Source of the DNA: Sesamum alatum
Lineage: Eukaryota > Streptophyta > Magnoliopsida > Lamiales > Pedaliaceae
Assembly: GCA_034509735.1 (NCBI GenBank)
Contig: JACGWO010000011.1
Span: forward strand, 14,417,866-14,481,865
Reading direction: 5' to 3'
DNA: 64,000 nucleotides
A model generated the notes under the pieces. It did not search any database. It saw only the letters and a list, made by a program, of their open reading frames with translations, and was not told the origin of the DNA. Of the stretch, positions 36,791-48,588 are shown one piece after another (the first letter of the stretch is position 1; every line of letters begins with the position of its first letter). A program made the translations under genes and the position numbers.

Positions 36791-37975
36791 GGCTAAATTA
36801 TCTTTTTGGTCCGGTAAAGAAGGAATTTTTTCAATTCATTTTCATATTTTACGATATTTTTAATTTGGTCTCATTTTTAGACGAAAACTTACCAACTTAG
36901 TCTCAAACCCTATTTTCCGTCAAGTTTTAGCAGAAGAATGGGGACTCCGCTAAATATAGTTATGCTAAATTACCTTTTTCATCCCATAAAGAAAGGACTT
37001 TTCCAATTCAATCCCACGCTTTAGAAGATTTTGAATTTGATCCCATTTTTAGATGAAAAGTTGCCAACTTAGTCCCAAACCCCATTTTCCATCAAGTTTT
37101 AACGGAAGGATGAAGACCCCGGTAAAGGGCTGTTAACATTGGAGGGAAATTACACACGTGATTTGTCTGCCCATTCCACCCCCCAAATCGAACAACAGGT
37201 CATTTCTCCCCTCCCCCTGAATCCTCAAAGTCTCTTCAGTCATTCTCCTCCAAATCGCTTGTGATTACTGGATTGATTTCAAGAAAAGCACAAGATTTTA
37301 AATGAAGAGAGTGAACATTGGCAGATTCGCGACGATGTCCATAAGACCCAACCATCTGATTGAGTTGAGTATATCTGTCAATGTTCACTATGTTCACTTG
37401 ATCGATCAAATGGTTGGGTCGCATGGACATTGTCGCGAATCTACCAATGTTCACTATCTTCACTTAAAATCTTGTGCTTTTCTTGAAATCAAACCCGTAA
37501 TCGCAAGCGATTTCGAAGAAAGTGGCTGAAGAGACTTTTAGGGTTTCGGGGAGAGGGGGAATGAACTGTTGTTTGATTTTGGGGTGGAATGAGCAGACAA
37601 ATCACGTGAAAATCACGTGTGTAATTTCCTTCCAACGTTAACATCTATTTAACGGGGTCTTCGTCCTTTCGTTAAAACTTGACGAAAAATGGGGTATGTG
37701 ACTAAGTTGACAACTTTTCGTCTAAAAATAAGACCAAATCACATAAAGCATGGGACTGAATTGGAAAAGTTCCTTCTTTATGGTATGAAAAAGGTAATTT
37801 AGCCAATTGTACTTGACGGAGTCTCCATTCTTCCGTTAAGACTTGACGGAAAATGGTATTTTGGACTAAGTTAGCAACTTTTCATCTAAAAATGAGACCA
37901 AATCGAAAATCTCGTAAAATGTGGGATTAAATTGAAAAAATCCCATCTTTATGGGACAGAAAATATAATTTAGCC
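36791..37975. mobile_element. 1.19-kb Mutator-type foldback with tandemly duplicated arms
   Basis: The exact 9-mer tcactaaaa flanks both sides (36782-36790, 37976-37984). Each arm contains two head-to-tail copies of a roughly 170-base unit that begins with (G/T)GCTAAATTA and ends near GACTCCG or GACCCCG. The inner 600 bases form a further near-perfect palindrome centred at about 37,383, with matching coding-like sequence on both sides. No transposase is present. Confidence 0.88.
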
Positions 37976-38145
37976 TCACTAAAATTTTTAGGGATTGATC
38001 AGTTTGGTCACTACAATCTCACTTATACACTAAAATTAAGCCGCAGTCCCTACTGAATTAAAACACACGCTAGCCACTTGAATAATTGCTAAAATATTAC
38101 CAACTTTTTACTGTCAATTCAATAATATATTTACATAAAGTCTAG

Positions 38146-38149
<4 letters not shown>

Positions 38150-38180
<31 letters not shown>
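38150..38180. repeat. (TA)n microsatellite
   Basis: About 31 bases of alternating T and A. Confidence 0.95.
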
Positions 38181-38181
<1 letters not shown>

Positions 38182-38183
<2 letters not shown>

Positions 38184-39149
38184 AAATTTGAAGTCGTGAT
38201 ATTTAAATAGGACGCCTATAATACCCGAAACAAAAGGCAAATTTGTCAGGAAAAAACTAATACTAAATATAAAAGAGTATAAATTTAAGCACGAATCCAC
38301 ATTCATTTCGGTTTAAAAAGAGCATTGAAATTTAACAAAACAAAAAAATGCGTTCCCGTGATTTGAAAGCAATGATTTTATTTTTATTTTTATTTTAAGT
38401 TTAGGAGTTGTGCGTTCTTTTTTTGTTTAAGGGAGTTTTGCGCCTATTAATGATCTCATATATATATATATATATAGAAGATAAAATAAAATTAATCTCC
38501 ATAATATTTCTCCTATTCATAAGATGCACAAAAAGTTTGCCTCTAACAACATCCCAACTAAAAAGTTCTAACCAATTATTTTCTACACGAAACAATTAAT
38601 TATTATAAAACGAACCATGCATGCAATGATGAAACGAAACATTTTCATAATTATCATTACAATTTTCCGATTAAAAAGTAAATTATCATTTCGAGTGTGT
38701 TCCACTTTATTATATTAACAAGAAACAATAATTAAACATATTGAAATAACAAAAGTGGGAGTTGGATAAAATATTACACCAAGTACTAGATTAGTCATTA
38801 GTGGCAATTATGAGAAAGATGGTATAAGGTTGTTAGGACTAGTGGCATGGACAACACATAAACCATGACATATTTAAAGTCAACTAAAACTCTTTCCAAG
38901 GCCGATTCGCGTTGATTTAAAGGATGTTTGCAATAGTTTCTATGATAGTGGTGGTGGGACTAAATTGCAAAAATATGATTGTAAGTTAAGCAACAGTATG
39001 GAAATATGTACGTAATAACAACAAAAAGATTAAAATATGCCCAAATATGAAATACCCTTAGACTCTATTTTCATTATGGTAGTGAATAATTGAGTGATAG
39101 GATAAATCAGAATTAAATGTATGATAGAAGAATTCGAGATAATTAAACT
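38182..39149. other. Intergenic DNA, nothing recognised
   Basis: AT-rich, no coding signal; a shorter TA tract lies near 38457-38476. Confidence 0.45.
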
Positions 39150-39905
39150 GTAGCTAGTATACTTAGGGTGATTATAGTGGTTGAATTAGGATGAGTTAAC
39201 TAAGTGGAACATTGACTAGACTCGTGCTTGATGTTCAAGCTCGAGCCCTCATCCAAGCAAGTAAATCAGGTCTTACAAAACAATGATCCACATGTTTTTC
39301 ACATGGATTGGGTCCTAATATGAGTTAGAACTATACTCAATTTACGTATGTTGATTCTAGTTGTTGGATGGGGATGAGTTAAATAAATGGATAATGATTA
39401 GATCTGGGCAATGTTCAAGCCCGAGACCCCCATCCAAGCAAGTAAAGGTCGTTTTGCCTTTGAACTGGTTATCCAGCCCAATCCAGAAAACTAAAGGGGG
39501 CTTTATAAGATAAGGATCCACGTGCTTTTGACATGGATTGGGTCACACCTGGTTGACCCGACCTGTCGACCCAAACTGTAATCGTTGATCATCACACACT
39601 TGGAAGGTTGAGATCATGTCACATGAGTCCGTACAAATATATATTGGCCTTATAAATACCTTATGGCTAGTTTAGGTCATAGTACATCATTTCATTTTAG
39701 CAAAATATTCTTCATTTTGCCCCCAATCTCTTCTCAACTGACTTAAGTATCGGAAAATCTTATATGTGGACCTCCCACTAAGCATAACGATTTGTTCTTC
39801 CTTCTCAGGTTCCCCAAACACTTTTGGATTGGACTACTCCTAGGACGCTCCGACCCCCGACCTAGATCAGATAGTAAAAGTTGGGGTGTTTAAAACAAAT
39901 GTGAA
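39150..39905 (+). mobile_element. Ty3/Gypsy-type LTR remnant
   Basis: The block contains a TATA-like TTATAAATACC at 39649 and, downstream, CTGACTTAAGTATCGGA at 39740. The latter is a phrase typical of LTR 3' parts in plant Ty3/Gypsy (Tat/Ogre-like) elements. GTTCTTCCTTCTCAGGTT and a GACCCCCGACC-like end follow. Upstream, a segment is tandemly duplicated: GATGAGTTAA...CATCCAAGCAAGTAAA and GATCCAC..G..TTT..ACATGGATTGGGTC occur at about 39190-39320 and again at 39370-39550. No internal coding region is adjacent. Confidence 0.6.
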
Positions 39906-40900
39906 AAGTGGAAAAAAGTTGACTTGAAGTGTTAGGGAAAATATCTTAATATTTATAATTTTATCAATAACATGTACAAGTTGATAGACTTTTGGCTCAA
40001 ATCAACTTAATTTAAGTAATTTGAAATCAAAAGCTGTAAATTAAAAATACTCTTTTCGTAAATAAGCTAATAACTACTTATTTTAAATGGTTGCAAACAC
40101 CCTTTTAATTAATAAGAATGTGCTACTTCTAATTAGATCGCCAATTCCAACTTTTCTGTTAATGCAAGGCTGCATGGGAAGGGGATAATCTAGAAGTATC
40201 ATTGTAACTATATAAACGAACCATAATCACAGGAGAATAATTATTGAGATTATTCGTAATAATATTTTTTGCGAGTTCACATCTCTTTTTTTTAATAATT
40301 ATTAATAAAAAAAAGTATGCAATATAAATAGAAATAGGGCGTGAAGAATATTTTTTTTTTTTGTGAAGATGTTAAAATAACTAATTTGGTATGCATTTCA
40401 ATGTAATAACTAAAATAAACCTATTTTATATAAAAAATATATATAAAATACTAAATTTTTTATTTACAAATTATATTTTATTTCATACTCAATTTAATAT
40501 ATATACACTGTGTGTATCAAAATGATATATGTATTTTAATTTTATAAAAATTATGCAACATAATTATTATAAAATAAAAAATAAAATAAATTTTATTAAC
40601 AAATAGGGTGGGCACTGGCCAATGAGGAAATAGGGAGCAGGCAGTTCTTGGTGTGCTGCGTAACAAATAATCTGGCAATGGTGGGCCCCACCTAAAAAGA
40701 TTATAATTACCTCCCCAACTCACCATCTTTTGTCCTCTTCTCTCTCTAACCGCCGACGCCTTTTCTCCTATCAATTTCTTTTTCTAAAAAAAAAAATATA
40801 TATTTTTGTGCTTGGATCTGGTACAGCATCACCATGTTTACTTACAATGGACCCACCAATCAAAACGGGTCTTACCGAAGTCTTTGTGCTGTTTTTGTTC
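39906..40900. other. Intergenic DNA with a repeat fragment
   Basis: 39893-40110 resembles 26338-26535, suggesting an undefined dispersed repeat. 40600-40790 is less AT-rich (promoter-like CT-rich stretch at 40733-40770), but no gene follows it because a foldback element begins at 40910. Confidence 0.4.
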
Positions 40901-40909
40901 TACTTTTTC

Positions 40910-41398
40910 GGGATAAATGTATTTTGGGTACTCAAACATAGTTATTTAAGCTGTTTGGGTCTTTAAAATTATAATTTTGATTTTCAAATTATTATTTTTT
41001 TAGTATTTTTTATCTTTCCATTATCTTCTCCCTTGAAGTTAACGAAAATTTCAACTTACGTGGAAAGATTGTCATTTTTATCATTTTGTTATATTTTTCA
41101 AGTTTATCACAAAAAAATGGGAGAAAACTTGAAAATTTTCTCCCATTTAGAACAAAAACAGCACAAAGACTTGGGTAAGACCAATTTCTCCTGTTGAAAA
41201 TTAGAAAACTTGAAAAATGTTACAAAATAGGAGAAAATTGATAATTTTTTTTACTTAAATTGAAATTTCCGTAACGAAAGTACCAAAAGTATCCAAAAAA
41301 ATAATAATAATTTGAGAACCAAAATTATAATTTCAAATTATTTAGGAATCAAAATCGTTTCAGTGACTATGTCTGAGAGCCAAAAATGCACTTATCCC
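40910..41398. mobile_element. Mutator-type foldback with inverted copy of its own flank
   Basis: The ends GGGATAAATGTATTTTGGGT and the complement of CCAAAAATGCACTTATCCC are inverted, and tactttttc flanks exactly (40901-40909, 41399-41407). Inside, 41148-41182 is a 34/35 inverted match to the sequence immediately left of the element (40868-40902). Confidence 0.88.
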
Positions 41399-42296
41399 TA
41401 CTTTTTCCCACAATTCATTTGTGCATTTTTCTATTTTCAATAGCTTCTTTTTTCATTTCTTTTTACTTGTTTCTATAAGACTTGGCGATTGGGAGTAAAT
41501 CACATTTTTTGCCCTTATATCTTCGTATGCTTTGAGGGCATTTCGAGAATTTATCATGCTAAATACCTGAATTAGTATTTTCTAATTTTAGTTGATCTTG
41601 ATATTTTTTTTCTATTAAGGCATAATTTCTTACCCTACCAATTCTTATATTTTAAAGTTAAAATATATATTAAGTAACCTTGTCTGCATAACTTATTTAA
41701 AAAAAAATAATGATATAAATTTTTAGAAAAACAAAAGCAATTAAAAAATTACAAATAGGATGAAGAGATTCATGGAAGAATAAAATAAATTAGAATTAAT
41801 TTTCTTTATGGTTAGAAAAAAAAACTAAAATTAAATAATAAAAAAGAAAATATAAAGTTAAATGTCAAAAACAAACAAAATAAGAACTACTACTAGAAGA
41901 ATTTTCAGTCAGAATCTTGGGAAGCTGGCTGGTGACTCCTGTCCTTCTTATATAATCTCAGTCAAATGAGGTGGTTTTAATTTTTTTTTTGAAAAAAATG
42001 AGTGGTTGAGTGCAATTTTGAGTCCTACACCTGATTGCACCTAATAAAAACTTTTAATTATTTCATCCACCCATTCATTACTCAACAGAAACACAAGAAA
42101 ATAAAGATCACAAAAAACAGACATACCTAAAAGGAGTTGCAGAGAAGAAGAGAACAAATTACAGAATTCCTTCTTACATCTCTCTCTCTCTCTCCTCTGT
42201 TGTCTAATCCTTTCTTTCTCTCTTCCTTCTTTGCTTGGGCTTAGCAAAGAAGAGAAGGGAGAAACAATTTCTTTTGCTTTTTCGAACAAAAGAGAA

Positions 42297-42338
42297 ACAA
42301 AGAACTGTGTATATATATTTATATACATAGTTCTTTGT
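42297..42338 (+). promoter_or_regulatory. Strong hairpin in the 5' leader of the syntaxin-like gene
   Basis: Two 19-base arms (ACAAAGAACTGTGTATATA and TATATACATAGTTCTTTGT) pair around a 4-base loop. The only DNA mismatch becomes a G-U wobble in RNA. It lies 68 bases before the start codon, so it would fold in the mRNA leader if transcription starts upstream, as the CT-rich tract at 42178-42200 suggests. Confidence 0.6.
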
Positions 42339-42348
42339 ATATATATAT

Positions 42349-42363
42349 ATGTTCTTGTGTTGA
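42349..42363 (+). promoter_or_regulatory. Minimal upstream ORF (4 codons) in the leader
   Basis: ATG TTC TTG TGT TGA lies between the hairpin and the main start at 42406. It is the only ATG between about 42178 and the main start, so scanning ribosomes would meet it first. Confidence 0.5.
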
Positions 42364-42405
42364 AGTTGCGATATTTGTTGGGCAGAAAGAAAAAGAGGGG
42401 AATAG

Positions 42406-45400
42406 ATGTTGGTTGCGAACAGTTTTGATTTATGGCAAAAGGACACCTTCTTTTCTGCTGCAGAGGAGGTTCAACAATCTGCCGACATGTGAGTTTGTGT
42501 TTTTGTGTGTGTGTGTGTGTGTGTGTGTGAGCGTCAAATTTGTTTATGAGCATTTCTTGTTCCCCTTTTTGTGTTGATTCTGGTGTTTATAATGTGTGTT
42601 GATCTGGGTCTGGTTTATTTTCTGGATTCTTGGCTTGTGTTAGGTAAAGTTTGCTTCTTTACTGATTGTGCCTGCAATTTCTATGGGTGTTCCCATTTCA
42701 TGCGTTCATCTTTTTTGGCTTCATGGTGAATTGGAATTTGAGCTTTGAAGTGTCTTAAGGAGGTTTAGGAAAGATGTTTCTTCTCCCTTGTTCTTTCTCT
42801 GATGTAAGGGTGTTAGTTCTGTGAGCTTTCCTCGTATGAATTGGTTGTGTATTGGGGATAAAGTTTGATAATAGCTGGAGTTGTTGTGTTTCCATTTGGA
42901 CAGGGAAAAACTTGATGAAACCTGTTGCAAGAACCTACTCATATAAGATGGATTTCTTGTATATGATATGTGTAGTTAAATGGCTAGCTAATTTCTCTTT
43001 CTTTCTTTGTTCTTAACTGTAACTTGTTGATTGCAAGTTGCATGTATATGATTTTGGTAGCGTGCACCGCACTTGACATTGGTTCGTCGAAGTACTTGTT
43101 GAACGTCGTTCACTGAAAATAGTCTTCTGCCTTGGATTTTTGGTTTGGCAGAATGGAATCAGCTTACAGGACATGGCTAAGAGCAAGGAGAGAAGGGTTG
43201 ATGCCTCAGCATTTAGATGAACTTGGAAGAGAGCTTCAAATGGCTTTAGGCACTGCAAAATGGCAGGTCGATATTTCTTTTCGTTTCAGGATTTGATACT
43301 TTGTTATCGATGCTAAGTCAGAATTTTCTTGGTTTTACCCACTCCATCTTCATTTTTTCCCCTGAACCTTATAAAAGAATTGTTGTTGGTCTTGTTTTTC
43401 TCAGTCTGATGCATTACCTGTTCTTTATTGTGTAGACGGAAGAGTTTGAAAGGGCTGTTCGTATGAGCTACAGAAGTCATGTTGATGATATTAAAATTAG
43501 CCGGCATAAGCAATTTCTTTCTGCTATAGAATACCAAATTTCCCAAGTTGAAACAGCACTGAGGGAATCATTTAATGAGGAAGGGAAGAAACCATTTCGC
43601 TGGGTGAATTTGGATGAACAAGAATGTGATGACTTAGCTCTTTTTCTTTCTGGAACATCTGGGGCATCACAAAGGATCACAGATGGAGATGTAACCACTG
43701 GAGCTGCGGTAACAGGTTCACTTAACGAGAAAAATCACACGGGAAAAGATAGCAATCTTGGTTCCAAAATCCAAATCCCAAATCAGGGAAAGAGCCCTGA
43801 AGAAGTCACAATTAACGAGGATGCCAACTGCGTCATGCGGCAAGCAGACAACAGATTTCCCGAGATGGGGGATGAAATTAGCCACGAAGCTGATAGAATT
43901 GCTAGTAATTGCAGATCCTGGAGTTCAGCGGATGGGAATGCCCTGGAGATTGTTATTGATAGGGATGATAGACAGAAGAATGCATTCATAGAAGCAACAC
44001 CCAAGGAGAAAGCTTTCAGACCTTTCTTCTGGAGTTCAGGTTGTCAAGACCGTCTCGGAGCAAAAGGAGGAGCACTGAGCCGTGCCCAATTGAAAATGAT
44101 CAGTTGGATAAATCAGGTTAATTTTGACAATAATCCTGTAAGAGTTAGATATATTTGGTTAACTGTGTCTCATTGAGTATTTATATATTACTTCGTCTTG
44201 CTTTCGTTCATTTTCTCTACCTATTATACACCACCCCTTAAAGGTCTAACTGGTGTTGTTTACTAGCAAACATCATTGTCCTAATATAAGCTAACATTTG
44301 AAGGTTTTATAATGTCAAAAGATTTAGAAAATCTATATAATAAATTCGTCTAAACACAACATGACCCTATATGCGGCAAACTTGGCTGTTAAATGTAGAT
44401 GTAAGGATCTTTTGCTTGTGTTTCATTTCACTGTACATGGTGGATTACCATCTATACTGAGAAAAGCTCTTTTGTTCTTTAAGTAGTCCGAAATCTCTAG
44501 CACCGGTTGCCCTTTCTGAGATGCAAAATGATTTTGCTCCTTGATAACATAATTTTTTATTTTTATTTTTTTAATGCTATAGTTTTTCTAATATACTCAA
44601 CATCTTTCCCCGGTTTACAGCGATTGAGAGGTCAAAGAAGTCAGAGACAACAACAGGTGGCCCAAGTCTCGCCAGTCAATTCTATTCGTTTCATACTCGC
44701 TTTGATGCTAACCGTTTTTCTAGTGGGTATGTTCCGTTCTCTTTTAACTTTAACTGATGATATGTAAGAAAGGATAATGGCTGTTAGGAAACTGAGCATA
44801 TATTCTTGTTTGCCTCTCTTTTTCTTTTCCTCCTGTGGGTTTTGATTGCAAAAAGTGATGATTGTTTTATTTGGATGTTCGTGCAAGCTGAATGATTGGT
44901 GATAGATAGATGCATTTTTGTAATGGAAGATAGTGTATTCTTGAAGATGTTTAGTTGAGCAGTAGTACTTTTAAGTGCACTCGATGAGAACTGCAGATCT
45001 TGGATTCAATTTGTATGTGAGTGAGTTGCCGTTCCTCAGGATATTGATAGTTTATTATTTCACTCGTATGCTTGAACTTTGTGCATAAATCAGCATCACG
45101 ATAGAGAACTGGGAATTCCTTTTCTGAAGATGTATGTCAAAGATATGTAAATGAAACACAATGATGTGATGACTTTGATGTTTGCATTTGGTCACACAGT
45201 CGAACTAGTTTGAAATGAATCCTTGTGATCCTCAAGCAGCTTGCATGATGATCATTGCATGCTTTGCTGTAAATTGCGACTGTGAATCGAATGTAAATTG
45301 AAATCAAGGAAGTCGATGATGCCCTTGTTAGCATCTTTAATGCATATGGCGTTCATTTTTGTTTTTTTTACTTTAGTATCATATTCTCCCCACCGGGGGT

Positions 45401-45509
45401 TCTTTTTATTAGTTCAGTCTGTGTGTATGTAAGGAAAATGGTGAGCATGGACATGTTAAATGTTCTCCTTTTGATTTCTGCAGTGCCGTTTTTGGTCTAT
45501 ACAACTTAA
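42406..45509 (+). CDS. Syntaxin-6 N-terminal-domain, tail-anchored SNARE-like protein (At1g27700-like), five exons
   Basis: Exons: 42406-42488, 43152-43266, 43436-44116, 44621-44726, 45484-45509 (stop). All introns follow GT-AG and the phases join to give 336 residues. The N-terminus (MLVANSFDLWQKDTFFSAAE, then DIMESAYRTW and LGTAKWQTEEFERAV) matches the syntaxin-6 N-terminal helical-bundle domain of the Arabidopsis t-SNARE-like family. That domain acts in trans-Golgi/endosomal traffic. A charged, Ser/Asn-rich linker covers about residues 110-260. The last 22 residues (from SIRFILALMLTVF) are a membrane anchor at the extreme C-terminus. No clear heptad SNARE motif lies before the anchor. An intron in the 3' UTR is likely (donor 45549) and contains a MITE. 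Exon 1 was placed by the conserved start and by the split codon for the isoleucine before MESAYR. Confidence 0.85.
42504..42529. repeat. (GT)n microsatellite in intron 1
   Basis: A GT run of about 26 bases, 15 bases after the first splice donor of the syntaxin-like gene. Confidence 0.95.
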
Positions 45510-45607
45510 GCCGTGTTGAACTCCATTGATCGTCAGGCAGAAAAAGAGGTATGTATTTCAAACTTGTTCTATATGATAGTTGTGATAGTCTGAATAAGAA
45601 GAAATTA

Positions 45608-45884
45608 GGGATAATTACATTTATACTCCATAATCTATAGTCTATTTATACAAACCATCCCTGTCTTTTGTGTAATTACATAAACCACTCCTAGCAGCCA
45701 AAAAGTAGGGATAGTTTGTGTAATGATGTTGATGTCTTTGGGGTGTATGTCTAATTTTCTAAAATGCAGGGTGGTTTGAGTAAATGGTATCGACGTTTCT
45801 GGTGGGTGTGTGTGTAATTTTCCAAAAAGTAGGATGGTTTGTATAAATAGACCATAGGTTAGGGGATGTAAATGTAATTATCCC
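45608..45884. mobile_element. 277-bp Mutator-type MITE in the 3'-UTR intron
   Basis: The ends GGGATAATTACATTTATACT and GGATGTAAATGTAATTATCCC are inverted; aagaaatta flanks exactly on both sides (45599-45607, 45885-45893). Same length and family as 59421-59697, in opposite orientation. It lies downstream of the syntaxin-like stop codon, inside the inferred 3'-UTR intron. Confidence 0.92.
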
Positions 45885-46499
45885 AAGAAATTAAGTGTTA
45901 GTGGGAGAAAGAGCCTACAGGGTATCTACTGCTATCTTGTATTTTCATTTCAAGTATCTGCTTATATGTGTTATTTAAGATACAAAAGAAGATACCAAAG
46001 AATATTCAGAAGTGAAAGGACTGTTGAGAAGATATTATGCAACACTTCTCTGCTTTTAGAGGGAGAAGAAAGATAATGATCTTGGATCGTGCTGCGTTTT
46101 AATCCTGAACATGTAGAGAGCAAAAACGATTATACAAAACGTTGATGCACTCAGAACCGTAATTGCATTTATGATCTACATCTTAATTGAAATCAGTCCA
46201 TGCACGGCTAATGTGAAATCTGTGTCAGGTTTCCATTACAGCAAGAAACAAGTTTGATCGGTGATTACTGGAATTACAGGATTCTTATGTGTCTACCATT
46301 CTTTTTCTGCTTTTCTCATGCCACCCTGGAAAGATTACAGATCGTTATCTATTTGAGTACACTAGCGTAATTTCACATTTATTTTTGCTCATCAAATCAA
46401 TCGAATTCAGAGTGCCAATGTTCTTTGTGATTTTTCATTGCAGGTTGATGGAGGGCTTCTTTCTTCCGAGTGTGGATATTACTTTTAGTTGAATGATAT

Positions 46500-46950
46500 C
46501 TCCGGGTTCTAGCCGTTCCCTACTGAATCCAACTCATGACAATTTGAATTCCCTTAATAAATTGCAAATGGATTCAGTTATATTCTAGGTAACCTGTCCA
46601 AACATATAGAGAAAGCATAGAACACAGCGTTTTGATGTATCATTTCCTTTCAAATGTAATTCATGAAACAAAATCACTGCTGATCTTAAGGTATATGTGT
46701 ATGAGGCATTCTGCTTTGAATGTGTATGTAAAGAGTGTTGATAGGTCATTGTAAGTATGCTGTTTTTACTTACTAAAGTTATATATTGTTCTGCCTTGCG
46801 TTAATTTAAAATGTTAGCTTAAAACAGACTCCAGTAGTTTGCATAAACTAACCTCATATAAATGCAGCCAAAAGGTGTATTAATGGAGCATGTGTTGTTG
46901 AAGTCAGAAATGGCATCAGCACTACCAACCACTCCAAACTACAAGTAAAA
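46500..46950. other. 3' flank of the syntaxin-like gene
   Basis: The transcript probably ends in this interval (possible last UTR exon from about 46444). No other gene was seen. Confidence 0.35.
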
Positions 46951-46954
46951 AAAT

Positions 46955-47255
46955 GTGTTGAGAATCATGAATTGATTCTCCAAATAATTGTAAAATCACA
47001 AGAGAATCATAATAAATATCTAAGTCACTCTTGTGACATCTATATGATTGATTTGATTGTGGAGAGATTTACTCCATTTTCTATTATCGACATATGGAAT
47101 TCGCTTATATAAATAGGTGAAGGTTATATCCACAAATTAAGAGAGAATAACATAATTTATCCCTTTGGGCATTTGTCTCGTGGGCATAGGCCATATGGCT
47201 GAATCACATAAATCTTCATCTTTGTTTCACTCTTCATATATCTAAAATTCTAAGA
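46955..47255 (+). mobile_element. Probable solo LTR, Copia/TRIM type
   Basis: Begins TGTTGAGAATC, with a TATA-like CTTATATAAATAGG at 47104. It then has TCTCGTGGGCATAGGCCATA and GGCTGAATCACATAAATCTT, close to the phrase typical of the 3' part of plant Copia LTRs (CGTGGA.GTAGGC..GCCGAACCACGT). Candidate flanks aaatg are short and the 3' border is uncertain. No internal region is present. Confidence 0.5.
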
Positions 47256-48588
47256 AAATGTGTTAACGTTATATTATCCTAAAGAATTTCACCTAAAGTA
47301 GAGTAGTAAATGCAAAAGTAGAACTGACACTTAGAATATGATACATTTGATTAAGCCTGATATGTATAAAAATGATACGAATCATCATCAAAAGTGTGGG
47401 TCATGTTTGACTTGTATAAATATACAGGAAAGAGTACATTATGAGAATTGAAGCATAAAAGAATTACATAGGCTCATGCAATTTTCTAACATAAACTACA
47501 AGAAGCATAGAGGCAGACTGCAGAAGTTGCATGACTCTTCTAATTCTAAGCTATATATATCCTACAGATATAAAAAGGTCATCTTCCAAACAGTTTATCC
47601 CCTAAACGATTTATCTTCCAGCATTGCAGTCTGCAATTGACAACCGGAAAACAAAACAAACCTGGTGAAATGCCCTCCAGAGCTATATCTTCGGCAGAAC
47701 ATTAGTTCAGACATGTTACAGAACCTAGGAACGCCCAGAAACAATGTTGGCAGAATATCTGCGAACAAAATAATTACAACAGATTATGAGAACAGAGCAA
47801 CTGATATATAACAAATTATCTTTCAGTAATTCAAATTTTATCTCAAGTCTTCCAATAGTAGAACTTATCTCCTGAAACAGTGAGATGCTAGGCATGTGCT
47901 TAGTTCAGTTAGTATATTTCAAGGTAAACCTGAAGTGCTGCGACACTTCAGGTATAAATATCTCAAGAAAATTGGCAATGCTGACGGTGGTTAATGTCAA
48001 TGCATGCCAGCTTCAAGTTCCTTCCTGCAATGTGTTCCTAGATACTTCTGCCTCTCATCCAGTATAGCGATTTCTTTGTAGAATACAAAACAAGTTTCTT
48101 TAAGATACTATGGACCGCAATGCCTGCTTTGTCTTCCATGAATTGATAAAATTTGGGATGATGCAAAAGATGAGAAGTCGTATTTAACAGCGTAGCCGTA
48201 TTTCTCTATTGTGCCATCTTGTACTGGGTATTTTTGTTATTTTACGATTCATTCACTATTACAAATAGATGATTAGCAATGTCGTTCTATAATGAGCAGA
48301 ATTACACTCTATTTCTGTACTAGGGCCACATTTGATGAAACCATGGAGATAAAGTCACAGAACTTATATTTGAGACAGGAAAACATTTTGTTCAACTCTA
48401 AAAAGAGACAAAAAAACAGAGGTACTTTAAGGAACGAGAAACTTAAGACATGCACCTTGAAGGAAAAAATGTAACAGAAACAAAGAGGATCTTGCTCAAG
48501 GATCTTACCAAAATTATGGCTTCTCTCTTCAATAAATCAGTCTCCTGTCATAATGAACGAGTCATTCTACAATGTGATAACTCCACTG
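47256..48588. other. Intergenic region downstream of XRCC3
   Basis: No gene recognised. The part nearest 48588 should hold the XRCC3 3' UTR (read on the minus strand). Confidence 0.4.

Noticed and set aside
40517..40774. 85-codon minus-strand ORF in a CT-rich, less AT-rich patch
   Set aside because: No known domain, no splice-supported continuation, and interruption by a foldback element just beyond. Probably old promoter-like DNA.
42178..42553. Minus-strand ORFs overlapping the syntaxin-like leader
   Set aside because: They arise from CT, TA and GT repeats read backwards and overlap a supported exon on the other strand.
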